Below, piece by piece: positions 44,441 through 53,292 of a stretch of 64,000 bases of DNA. The stretch is from contig JADJVC010000010.1 of assembly GCA_016710685.1 (NCBI GenBank), forward strand, positions 200,394 through 264,393, in the 5' to 3' direction. The translations under genes and the position numbers were made by a program. The notes under the pieces are model-generated. The model worked only from the letters and a program-made list of their open reading frames with translations. It had not been told where the DNA came from and did not search any database. Within the stretch, counting starts at the first letter, position 1. Each line of letters opens with the position of its first letter. The stretch comes from Flavobacteriales bacterium. Lineage in GTDB: Bacteria > Bacteroidota > Bacteroidia > Flavobacteriales_F > PHOS-HE28.

Positions 44441-44466
44441 GACGGCCAAGTGAAGCGAAAGTTACA
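44441..44466 (-). promoter_or_regulatory. ECF-type autoregulatory promoter of the sigma gene
   Basis: Minus strand TGTAAC (44466-44461), 16-base spacer, CGTC (44444-44441), about 26 bases before the GTG at 44415. TGTAAC/CGTC are typical ECF -35/-10 cores. Confidence 0.65.
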
Positions 44467-44590
44467 GCAAGCGTGATCGGGTTTTTCCGGGGAAGTCGAC
44501 CGAGCGTCTACAAGTTTCGGAAATTGTTAGCTTTCGCATGCACAGGCAGCATGTCCGCCTGTTTGAACGTCTTACATAAAAACCCGCGCA

Positions 44591-45880
44591 ATGCCCCGTA
44601 TTTACCGACTTGCACCCGTGCTCTTGAGTTTGCTTTTTTCAGCAACAACGCAAGCGCAGACCTATTTCTACGTTGACGACATCAGCGTTTATCCCGGCAC
44701 TCCCACGAACCAGCAAGTGGTGGAAGTGCAGTTGTCCGGCAACTTGTCCAACACGGGGTCCTATGTCACATCGGTCACTGCGGATGTTACGGGCTTCGAT
44801 GTGTCGATAACGGTGGAGGCCGGCAGCAACGGTGGCCTTGCCGTGTTGGTGCCGCATTTGGAATCGGTCTTCACCGGTCCGCTTCCGGCAGGAACGTACA
44901 CCATCACTATCGGCGGCAGTGGGGTGCTTGACTCGGCGCCCGCTTCGCAACACGCCTTCACGGTAATGGGCAGTGCGGCCACGGCATGCGATTCGTTAAT
45001 CCTTGCCAATGTTCAATGGTCACCGTTCAGCGATTCGTTGCTCACCGTTCATGTGTTCAACTCCACGAGCACTTTGTTCGATTATCCAGGCTTCATTTTA
45101 CTGGATGGCAATGGAGACACCTTGGCGCAGGAAGTGGTGAATTATTTCGGCCTAGGCTTTGAGAATTGGAACAGCTTGTCGGTAAGTCCTGAAGCGGAGC
45201 TGCCAACCGGCACTTTCAACGGCACCTTGGAGTTATGGACCGGTTTTTATGAGGACCTCGCCTGCAGCTGGGAATTGCCAGTTACCCTTTGCCCGGATGA
45301 GCTTTGCAGTGCGATCGTGCCGTTCATCCAAAATTACGGGAGCGGCTTTTCGCTAGGCGATTTCCAATACGACATTCGTTCAGACGGTATGTCCGTGGCA
45401 AGCGGAATGCTCACCTTGACCGCGGAAGAACAGTTTGCCAGTGATACGGTTTGCCTGCCACCCGGCAACTATGAAATTGAACTCACGGCGGAACAACCAT
45501 CCACGGGTGGCCAAGCGTTTTTCGGTGTAGGCGGCGATAGTTGGCCCCAAGGCCCCAACGTGCAAGTGGACTATGACACACCGGCCACAATGCCGTTCAC
45601 ATTCTTCGGCCCGTGCATTGATATTGCGCAGGGCATCACCACTCCCTCGGCAAATGGACTGACAGTAACGCAGTCCGAAGGCCAGCTCCGGTTGCAACGC
45701 GCGGATGGCCAAGCGATCGGATCGGTGCAAGTTTTCGATACGCAGGGCCGCACGGTTCATGCAACACGCGATGCCCAACGCGAATGCAAGATCACGACCG
45801 GCGAATGGCCGGCTGGCATCTACATCCTGCGCGCTACGAACGGAACGAAAACGGAAACGGTGCCGTGCGTAGTGCAGTAG
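44591..45880 (+). CDS. T9SS-sorted secreted protein
   Basis: A 429-residue exported protein. The signal peptide (LAPVLLSLLFSATTQAQ) is followed by beta-sandwich domains (YFYVDDISVYPGTPTNQQVV and AGTYTITIGGSGVLDS early; GNYEIELTAEQPSTGGQAFF later), and the last 80 residues form a T9SS type A sorting domain: RLQRADGQAIGSVQVFDTQG, then WPAGIYILRATNGTKTETVP. The short conserved C-terminal strand motif (GIYILRATN) is diagnostic. Intact, with no frame breaks. Substrate or binding partner unknown. Confidence 0.75.
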   Translation: MPRIYRLAPVLLSLLFSATTQAQTYFYVDDISVYPGTPTNQQVVEVQLSGNLSNTGSYVTSVTADVTGFDVSITVEAGSNGGLAVLVPHLESVFTGPLPAGTYTITIGGSGVLDSAPASQHAFTVMGSAATACDSLILANVQWSPFSDSLLTVHVFNSTSTLFDYPGFILLDGNGDTLAQEVVNYFGLGFENWNSLSVSPEAELPTGTFNGTLELWTGFYEDLACSWELPVTLCPDELCSAIVPFIQNYGSGFSLGDFQYDIRSDGMSVASGMLTLTAEEQFASDTVCLPPGNYEIELTAEQPSTGGQAFFGVGGDSWPQGPNVQVDYDTPATMPFTFFGPCIDIAQGITTPSANGLTVTQSEGQLRLQRADGQAIGSVQVFDTQGRTVHATRDAQRECKITTGEWPAGIYILRATNGTKTETVPCVVQ

Positions 45881-45897
45881 ATCGCTAAACGGGCGGC

Positions 45898-46888
45898 TCA
45901 CCCGCCGATGCTCACCATCGGCCGGCTGCTCAAGTCGTGCAAAACCTCTTCCTGTTTGTCCGGGTTGAATTGCGGCAAACCGCCGAGCATCGCGTGCTTC
46001 GCTAACACGTTCGCTTCGATCAAAGGCGAAACGTCCTCACCGCGCCGCAAGGCGGAAAGCAGGTCTGTTTCCTCGCGTGCGAAGAGGCAATTGCGCATTT
46101 TGCCTTCCGCCGTTAGCCTAAGCCTGTCACAATTTCCGCAGAAAGGTTCTGTCACCGTACTGATCACCGCGAAGGTGCCCAGCCAGCCTTTCACGCGGTA
46201 GGATTTCGCCGTGCTGTGCGGATCATCGTTTAGCTTTTCGATGGCATGCGTACTTCCGATACGGCCCAGCATTTCGCTGTATGTGTACACACGATCTCGG
46301 CCCCCACTTGTTGCCAGCGAAGGGCATGAATTCGATGAAGCGCACATGCACCGGCCGGTCGCGGGTGACTTCCACGAAGCGCAACAGTTCATCGTCGTTC
46401 ACGCCGCGCATCACCACCATGTTCAGCTTCACATGCAGGCCGCGGTCGATCGCTTGTTCGATGTTCGCCAGCACGCGCTCGTGGCCATCGCGGCGGCTTA
46501 ATGTGCGGAAGCGTTCGGCATCGAAGGTGTCCAAACTGATGTTGAGGCTTCTCAATCCAGCGGCCATCAGTTCGTCCAAAAAGAGGTGCAGGCGCATGGC
46601 ATTCGTCGTCAATCCGAGCTTCACCGGCAATTGGGCCATGTCGCGCACGATGTCCACCACGTCGGGCCGCATCAAGGGTTCCCCGCCGGTAAGCCGGATC
46701 TTGGTGATGCCGTACCGCTCCGTGAAGAGCCGCGCCAACGTTGCGATCTCTTCGCGTGTCATCAGTTCTTCACGCCGCAGAAAGTGCTGGTCTTCCGGCA
46801 TGCAGTATGTGCAACGCAGGTCGCACTTGTCCACAATGCTGATGCGCAGGCTGCGATGGGTGCGGGAATGGCGATCGTTGAGTTCCAC
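45898..46888 (-). CDS. moaA: GTP 3',8-cyclase MoaA (one frameshift)
   Basis: About 329 residues after bridging an indel near 46300. MoaA makes the first molybdopterin intermediate from GTP. The radical SAM motif CDLRCTYC is at about residues 22-29, RLTGGEPLMRPD near residue 66, and the C-terminal 4Fe-4S ligands in FCGNCDRLRLTAEGKMRNCL; the conserved C-terminal GG (PMVSIGG) is present. The break lies in FAGNKWG/RDRVYTYSEM at a run of five G. Together with fdhD downstream this points to a molybdenum enzyme, perhaps formate dehydrogenase, elsewhere in the genome. Confidence 0.92.
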
Positions 46889-46930
46889 ACGCCAAAGTTA
46901 CCAACCACAACACGGCTAACTTTCGCCACA

Positions 46931-47433
46931 ATGCGAATTGTGGAGGCAACGTTAGGAAAGGAATTGCAACATGCCCAAGTATTGTTACGCGCATTTCCGA
47001 AACACCAACGCGAGCATTACACCGCGAACCTCGAAACCGTTTTACGTTATTTCGACCCTGTGGCATACGAGCATGAAGTAGCCGACCTGAACGCGTTTTA
47101 CGGCCAGCCACGCGGTTGCGTGCTGCTTGCCACCGATGGCGAACAACCAGCCGGTGTGGTCTGTTTGCGTCAGTTGGATGAAGAAGCTTGCGAGATGAAA
47201 CGGCTCTTCGTACCCGTGGCGCACCGCCGCAAAGGCATTGCGCAAGCACTGTGCGTAGCGCTCCTGAAATCCGCACGTAGCAAGGGCTCAAGGTGATGCG
47301 CTTGGACACCGGCTTCTTCATGACGGAGTCGCAAGCACTCTATCGCAAGCTTGGATTTGCCTACACATCGGCCTATCATCCGGTCCCGGATGACCTGAAA
47401 GACCAACTGGTGTTCATGCAACTGAAACTATGA
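46931..47433 (+). CDS. GNAT family N-acetyltransferase (one frameshift)
   Basis: About 167 residues after bridging an indel near 47285. The GNAT acetyl-CoA signature is MKRLFVPVAHRRKGIAQALC, followed after the shift by VMRLDTGFFMTESQALYRKL and GFAYTSAYHPVPDD, the typical C-terminal strand-helix. An AACTTTCG element (46918-46925) is 5 bases before the ATG. Its stop overlaps the ATG of the next gene (47430-47433). Substrate unknown. Confidence 0.8.
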
Positions 47434-48012
47434 CGAAAGAAAAAGAACGCTGCCCTGGTGCCTGAAAGATGACATCTACAAGCGCTACCACGACGAAGTT
47501 TGGGGCGTGCCGGAACATGACGACCGCAAGCTTTTCGCGAAGCTGATACTGGATGGCGCGCAAGCAGGATTGAGCTGGTATACCATTTTGATCGCACGGA
47601 GAGTTATGCGAAGGCCTACCACGATTGGGATGCGAAAAAAATCGCGCGCTACGGCGAAAAGGATGTCGAGCGTTTGATGAACGACGCGGGCATCATCCGA
47701 AACCACTCCAAGGTTTTGGCTTCCATCGGCAACGCACAGGCTTACTTGAAGATCATGGAAAACGGTCCAGGTGCATTCGACCAATTCCTATGGAAACACG
47801 TTGGCGGCAAAACCAAAGTGAACCGTTTCCAAAAAATGGGGGAAGTGCCAACGTCCACGCCGGAGAGTGATGCCATGAGCAAGGACTTGAAAAAGCACGG
47901 GTTCAAATTCGTGGGCACCACGATCGTCTATGCTTTTATGCAAGCCTGCGGCATGGTGGACGACCACATGGTGACTTGCTGGCGACGTGGGACCGGATTC
48001 GAGCGCATTTAG
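47430..48012 (+). CDS. tag: DNA-3-methyladenine glycosylase I (two frameshifts)
   Basis: About 194 residues after bridging two indels. Tag removes 3-methyladenine from DNA. The start MTKEKERCPW is interrupted near 47452 just after the first zinc cysteine; YKRYHDEVWGVPEHDDRKLF, LILDGAQAGLSWYTIL and the second break near 47590 follow, then NDAGIIRNHSKVLASIGNAQ and GFKFVGTTIVYAFMQACGMV with the family end HMVTCW. All catalytic and zinc-binding regions remain once bridged. Spacing to GNAT suggests a small alkylation-response or housekeeping pair; no regulator is seen. Confidence 0.82.
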
Positions 48013-48013
48013 G

Positions 48014-48021
48014 TACATTTG
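48014..48021 (+). promoter_or_regulatory. -7 promoter element for the toxin-antitoxin pair
   Basis: TACATTTG, perfect TAnnTTTG, 6 bases before the antitoxin ATG at 48028. Confidence 0.45.
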
Positions 48022-48027
48022 CCTATC

Positions 48028-48231
48028 ATGTCACGTAGCGCAATACTCATAACACCAAAGGATCAAGAGGAGGAAAAGCTCATTGAGGCCTTGGTGAAGC
48101 GGATGAGATTAAAGGGTAGGAAGCTCAGCGCAGAGGAGCTTGAGGATGCTGGATTGGCATTCGCCATGTCCAAAGCAGACAAGACCAAAGTGGCGGACTA
48201 TGACCGTGTGATGCGAAAGCTGCGTAGCTGA
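48028..48231 (+). CDS. putative antitoxin
   Basis: A 67-residue charged, helical protein (ITPKDQEEEKLIEALVKRMR) ending in a basic stretch (YDRVMRKLRS). It resembles the short antitoxins found before RelE/ParE-type toxins, with a downstream gene two bases away that fits such a toxin. The start at 48028 follows a TACATTTG element by 6 bases. No DNA-binding fold can be recognised by eye, so the pair rather than the protein alone supports the call. Confidence 0.6.
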   Translation: MSRSAILITPKDQEEEKLIEALVKRMRLKGRKLSAEELEDAGLAFAMSKADKTKVADYDRVMRKLRS

Positions 48232-48233
48232 AC

Positions 48234-48497
48234 ATGACGGTCCGCTTCTTGAGTTCGTTTGAGAAGGACCTTTACAAGGTTTCTCCAGCAATAAGACACA
48301 AGGTTGTGGATTTGGTGACGCAAATTGAGACAGTATCGTCCATTCGGGAAGTTTCCCAAGTGAAAAAACTACGAGGGTTCAAAGAGGCCTACCGGGTAAG
48401 GATTGGAGATTTCCGTCTGGGCTTTCTTTTGCAAGGTGGAACAGTCACATTCGTTCGCCTGCTGGACCGGAAGAGTATTTATCGAGTTTTTCCGTGA
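48234..48497 (+). CDS. RelE/ParE-family toxin
   Basis: An 87-residue protein with the RelE/ParE-type pattern: VRFLSSFEKDLYKVSPAIRH at the N-terminus, then LRGFKEAYRVRIGDFRLGFL and VTFVRLLDRKSIYRVFP at the C-terminus (GxYRxRxGxxRxxF and a final R-x-I-Y strand). It starts two bases after the antitoxin stop. If active as RelE-type, it would cleave mRNA on the ribosome; ParE types hit gyrase instead. Which one cannot be said from sequence. Confidence 0.7.
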   Translation: MTVRFLSSFEKDLYKVSPAIRHKVVDLVTQIETVSSIREVSQVKKLRGFKEAYRVRIGDFRLGFLLQGGTVTFVRLLDRKSIYRVFP

Positions 48498-48511
48498 TAG
48501 AGGTAAAGGCG

Positions 48512-49439
48512 ATGAAAGGCCCGGTCGTGACTCACCCTGTTTTGCAAGTCCAAGGAGGCGTATCCACAAAGCGTGTCGACATCCTCGTAACCGAAGAGCC
48601 GCTGGAGATCCGCCTCGGCCACGGGGCAGAAGAAGACCGGAAAGAAGTGCGCCTCAGCGTAACCATGCGCACGCCGGGGGAATGACGAAGAGCCCGCAAT
48701 GGGCTTTCTCTTTACTGAAGGCATCATCAATTCGCCTGCGGAAGTGTTGCGCGTGGTGCCTTGCGAAAACGTGAAAGAGGAAGAACGCGGCAACGTAATT
48801 CGCGCGGAACTGCATCCGGAAGTGGAACTCGATCCCGCAAAATGGCAGCGTAATTTTTACACCAGCAGCAGCTGTGGCGTGTGCGGAAAAACCAGCATCG
48901 AAGCGGTGCGCACACAGTGCAAGACAAGGCCCGCGCCGTTCGGCGAAGCAGATCCCAAAGTCATCACCGCACTGCCGGACCGCATGCGTGAAGCGCAAAC
49001 AGTCTTCAAGCACACCGGGGGCATCCACGCCGCCGCACTCTTCGACCGTGAAGGAAACCTGCTCATCCTGCGCGAAGACGTAGGCCGCCATAACGCCGTG
49101 GACAAGGTGATCGGAACCATGCTCGGGGTTCAGTCGGTAGAGGCAGTTGGCAGTTGGCAGTCGGCATCGGCAGTACCCGATACCCTGTACCCAATACCCG
49201 GTACCAGCAATTCCAATCACCAACCACCGATCACCAACTGCATTCTGCTCGTAAGCGGCCGCGCAGGTTTCGAACTCGTACAAAAATGCCTCATGGCCGG
49301 CATTCCGCTGATGGCCGCTGTGGGCGCGCCTTCATCGCTGGCAGTTCAATTGGCCAAAGAAGGCGGATTAACGCTTATCGGCTTCCTGCGTGGGGAGCGT
49401 TTCAACGTGTATGCCGACGGAGTAGAGCCTGTTGGTTAG
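48512..49439 (+). CDS. fdhD: formate dehydrogenase accessory sulfurtransferase FdhD (one frameshift, in-frame repeat insertion)
   Basis: FdhD transfers sulfur to the molybdenum cofactor of formate dehydrogenase. About 309 residues from ATG 48512; a GTG at 48494 overlapping the toxin stop is the alternative. One indel lies at a run of five G near 48680, after which GFLFTEGIINSP continues the family. The sulfur-carrying CxxC is SSCGVCGKTS, and DVGRHNAVDKVIG, LLVSGRAGFELVQKCLMAGI and GFLRGERFNVYA are intact. Between DKVIG and the LLVSG strand, about 35 extra residues are encoded by an inserted intergenic-type repeat (49142-49239). The position corresponds to a loop, so the protein may still fold. 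Confidence 0.85.
49142..49239 (+). repeat. composite modular repeat inserted in fdhD
   Basis: Three modules in a row: GGCAGT array (49142-49173), GTACCCGATACCCTGTACC.. (49173-49203) and CAGCAATTCCAATCACC..GATCACC (49206-49236). The first two match the composite repeats around the carboxylase gene, and the third matches the inverted repeat at 14381. The insert keeps the reading frame with no stop. Confidence 0.75.
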
Positions 49440-49444
49440 GAAAC

Positions 49445-49487
49445 CTGATGATCATCAGTTTGCCCATTTCTTGGACTGGTACCTTTG
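49445..49487 (+). promoter_or_regulatory. promoter with Crp/Fnr-like box before the truncated haemoglobin
   Basis: CTGATGATCATCAG (49445-49458) is a perfect 14-base palindrome close to the Fnr-type TTGAT-N4-ATCAA. It abuts TTTG (49459-49462), which is followed after 17 bases by TACCTTTG (49480-49487). The ATG is at 49510 (or 49516). Confidence 0.55.
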
Positions 49488-49509
49488 CATTCCTTAAAGA
49501 GAACGCGAA

Positions 49510-49947
49510 GTGAAGATGGAAGACCGTGCAACGGAAAAAGTCGCAGAAGGAAACCGCGTGAAGGGCGATATCTCAACCATCGAAGACATCCGGCTTCTTG
49601 TGGACACGTTTTATGGCCGTGCGCGATTGGACGATCTGGTCGGCCCGATCTTCAACGACACCATAAAAGACCGATGGCCGGAGCATTTGGCCAAGCTCTA
49701 TAACTTTTGGCAAACCGTTTTGCTGAATGTGCAATCCTACAGTGGCAGCCCGTTTATGGCGCACGCCAAGTTGCCGGTGGATAAGCCGCATTTCGAACGT
49801 TGGATCCAGCTTTTCCATGGCACCATAGACGACTTGTTCGTTGGGCCGAAAGCCGATGAGGCGAAACAGCGCGCGGGCCTGATGGCGCAAATGTTCCAAT
49901 ACAAACTGGCGTCCATCCGCAATGACGGTACTACGCCAATAGGGTAA
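49510..49947 (+). CDS. group III truncated haemoglobin
   Basis: A 145-residue haem protein of the 2-on-2 globin group. LLVDTFYGRARLDDLVGPIF, EHLAKLYNFWQTVLL, YSGSPFMAHAKLPVDKPHFE and the following RWIQLFHGTID match group III members such as Campylobacter Ctb; the proximal-histidine region lies in FMAHAKLP. These proteins bind O2 or NO, and several act against nitrosative stress. Its context (membrane protein, Ric repair protein, hemerythrin protein and an Fnr-like box) supports an NO-defence role. The stop overlaps the next ATG by one base. Confidence 0.8.
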   Translation: MKMEDRATEKVAEGNRVKGDISTIEDIRLLVDTFYGRARLDDLVGPIFNDTIKDRWPEHLAKLYNFWQTVLLNVQSYSGSPFMAHAKLPVDKPHFERWIQLFHGTIDDLFVGPKADEAKQRAGLMAQMFQYKLASIRNDGTTPIG

Positions 49948-50492
49948 TGAGTTACGTGAAACATCCGGTCACAACGGTCGCGGTGTTCATCTGGACGGGG
50001 CTTGTTGTGGGGATCGCCTTCATGGTCTCATGGTTGAAGTACCGCGCCTTCGGCGTTACGCTTCCCGTTGGTGCCAGCATCGACATGAAACTGTTGCCCG
50101 CTTTAATGCGCGTGGAATGGGTGCTGGCGATCGCCGTTGCGATCGACCTGTTTTTCGGAAAAGCTTCCCTGCCGATGATGGCGCTTGCTGCCGTTCCCGT
50201 GGTCCTGCTGCTTATACAAACCATCTACCTGCAACCCGGACTAAACGCTTCTGCGCTGCAAATTTTCCATGGCCACGGCGACACCGGCGCCACCCTGCGC
50301 AACGCACAGACCGGCTTGGAAGCCCTGAAAGTCGCCACGCTCATAATGCTGGGAATCCTTCAATTCAAAACGCAATTCCCCGTGCCGGGCATTCGGCACC
50401 ACAACCAAACAAACTATCATGAAGATCGCACCCGAACGGACCGTTGGGTCCATCGTCGCCGAAGACTATCGCGCGGCCGCCGTGCTCACTAA
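49947..50492 (+). CDS. four-helix membrane protein in NO-defence cluster
   Basis: An ORF of 181 codons encoding four membrane segments (VAVFIWTGLVVGIAFMVSWL, LMRVEWVLAIAVAIDLFFG, ASLPMMALAAVPVVLLLIQT, and KVATLIMLGILQF) with polar loops. The last 30 residues (HHNQTNYHEDRTRTDRW..) overlap the ric start at 50419 in another frame and look non-coding, so the true end is probably before 50419 and obscured by an indel. I do not recognise a named family. Position suggests a role in NO or redox stress. Confidence 0.5.
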   Translation: MSYVKHPVTTVAVFIWTGLVVGIAFMVSWLKYRAFGVTLPVGASIDMKLLPALMRVEWVLAIAVAIDLFFGKASLPMMALAAVPVVLLLIQTIYLQPGLNASALQIFHGHGDTGATLRNAQTGLEALKVATLIMLGILQFKTQFPVPGIRHHNQTNYHEDRTRTDRWVHRRRRLSRGRRAH

Positions 50493-50854
50493 GTGTAGGT
50501 GCCATGGCGGTGCACATGAAGAAGGAAGAGCTCGTGCTGTTCCCCTTCGTACGCAACCTTGCCAAGAGCGAGCGCTCCGGTGAGCCGTTCAAAAAGCCCA
50601 ATTTTGGCACGGTGGAAAACCCCGTACACATGATGATGGAAGACCACGTCGCGGAAGGCGAACGCTTCGAGCGTATGGGAGCAGTGAGCGACGGTTTCAC
50701 CACACCTGCGGACGGTTGCGCCACGTATTCCGCGGCATTCCAAATGTTGAAGGATTTCGAAACGGACCTGCACCGCCACATTCACCTGGAGAACAACATC
50801 ATGTTCCCCCGCGCCATCGAAATGGAGAAGCGCTTGGCGCATGTCGCCAATTAA
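50419..50854 (+). pseudogene. Ric/ScdA (YtfE) iron-sulfur repair protein with internal deletion
   Basis: The ATG at 50419 gives KIAPERTVGSIVAEDYRAAA, the N-terminal ScdA/DUF542 domain, but it stops at VLTK just before the KYGIDFCCGGK-type region. It joins directly, in another frame, to the second half of a hemerythrin-like di-iron domain: VGAMAVHMKKEELVLFPFVR, VHMMMEDHVAEGERF and LHRHIHLENNIMFPRAIEME. About 90 residues are missing, including the paired cysteines and the first iron ligands, so the protein as given would be inactive. Deletion in the strain or collapse in assembly cannot be told apart. It overlaps the next gene by 14 bases. Confidence 0.65.
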
Positions 50855-51307
50855 GCGGTTTGCTGAACTGCAGGGGATCAGTCGTGAGCACCACGACGGT
50901 CTGTTGCTGTGCTGGAAGATCAGGGCGGGCACCACGAAAGGCGTGGCGCCAGCCCGCATCCGGCGCTATTGCCGCAAATTCCTTAAAGAGCGGCTCAAGC
51001 CGCATTTCGACATCGAGGAAAGCGTGCTCTTCCCCGTGCTCGGTTTCGACCATCCCGGCGTGCGCAAGGCCATGGCGGAGCACAGACGGCTTCAGCGCCG
51101 ATCAACGGTCACACGGATGCTGCCTTGGCGATCTCCTTGGTGGAAGAGGAACTGGAAGCCCACATCCGTTTCGAGGAAAGGCAGTTGTTCAACTTGATCC
51201 AGGAAGCAGCAACGCCGGAGCAGCTTGCGGACATTGAAAAAGCGCATTCGGCCTTGCCTGAACCATCCGCCAAGGGCGCTCGAGAAGAGGATGTCTTCTG
51301 GGAGTGA
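50841..51307 (+). CDS. hemerythrin HHE-domain protein (one frameshift)
   Basis: About 155 residues after bridging an indel near 51095. The helical iron-binding pattern is clear: GISREHHDGLLLCWKIRAG, LKPHFDIEESVLFPVLGFDH, then after the shift ISLVEEELEAHIRFEERQLF and IQEAATPEQLADIEKAH. The H..HH/HxxxE-type ligands in these segments fit a di-iron hemerythrin fold. It starts inside the 3' end of ric, so it belongs to the same operon. Likely cytosolic O2/NO or iron handling. Confidence 0.7.
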
Positions 51308-51360
51308 TCAATGCTGAGCTTTGGAATGGGCAATGCAGCCGAACTGCATTGAATTTCACA

Positions 51361-53147
<1,787 letters not shown>

Positions 53148-53171
53148 GGAGGGCCGGGCCGAAAAGGTCCG

Positions 53172-53179
53172 CGAAGGTA
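53172..53179 (-). promoter_or_regulatory. -7 promoter element for lepA
   Basis: TACCTTCG on the minus strand, 24 bases before the lepA ATG. Confidence 0.45.
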
Positions 53180-53217
53180 ACAGGCAGAGAGGAGTTTGTG
53201 AGAAGAGTTTGGTTTTT

Positions 53218-53243
53218 GGACGCAGAGGCGCAGAGGCGCGGAG
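53218..53243 (+). repeat. CGCAGAGG-unit repeat
   Basis: Tandem CGCAGAGGCGCAGAGGCGCG in the gap between lepA and the nidogen-domain gene. Such units occur in intergenic DNA of many environmental bacteria; no function is known to me. Similar units appear near 1868 and 57165. Confidence 0.5.
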
Positions 53244-53264
53244 AACCCAAAGCAAGGAATTTCG

Positions 53265-53272
53265 TATATTCG
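53265..53272 (+). promoter_or_regulatory. -7 promoter element for the nidogen-domain gene
   Basis: TATATTCG, 20 bases before the ATG at 53293. Confidence 0.4.
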
Positions 53273-53292
53273 TTGCACAAAACACCAGCACC

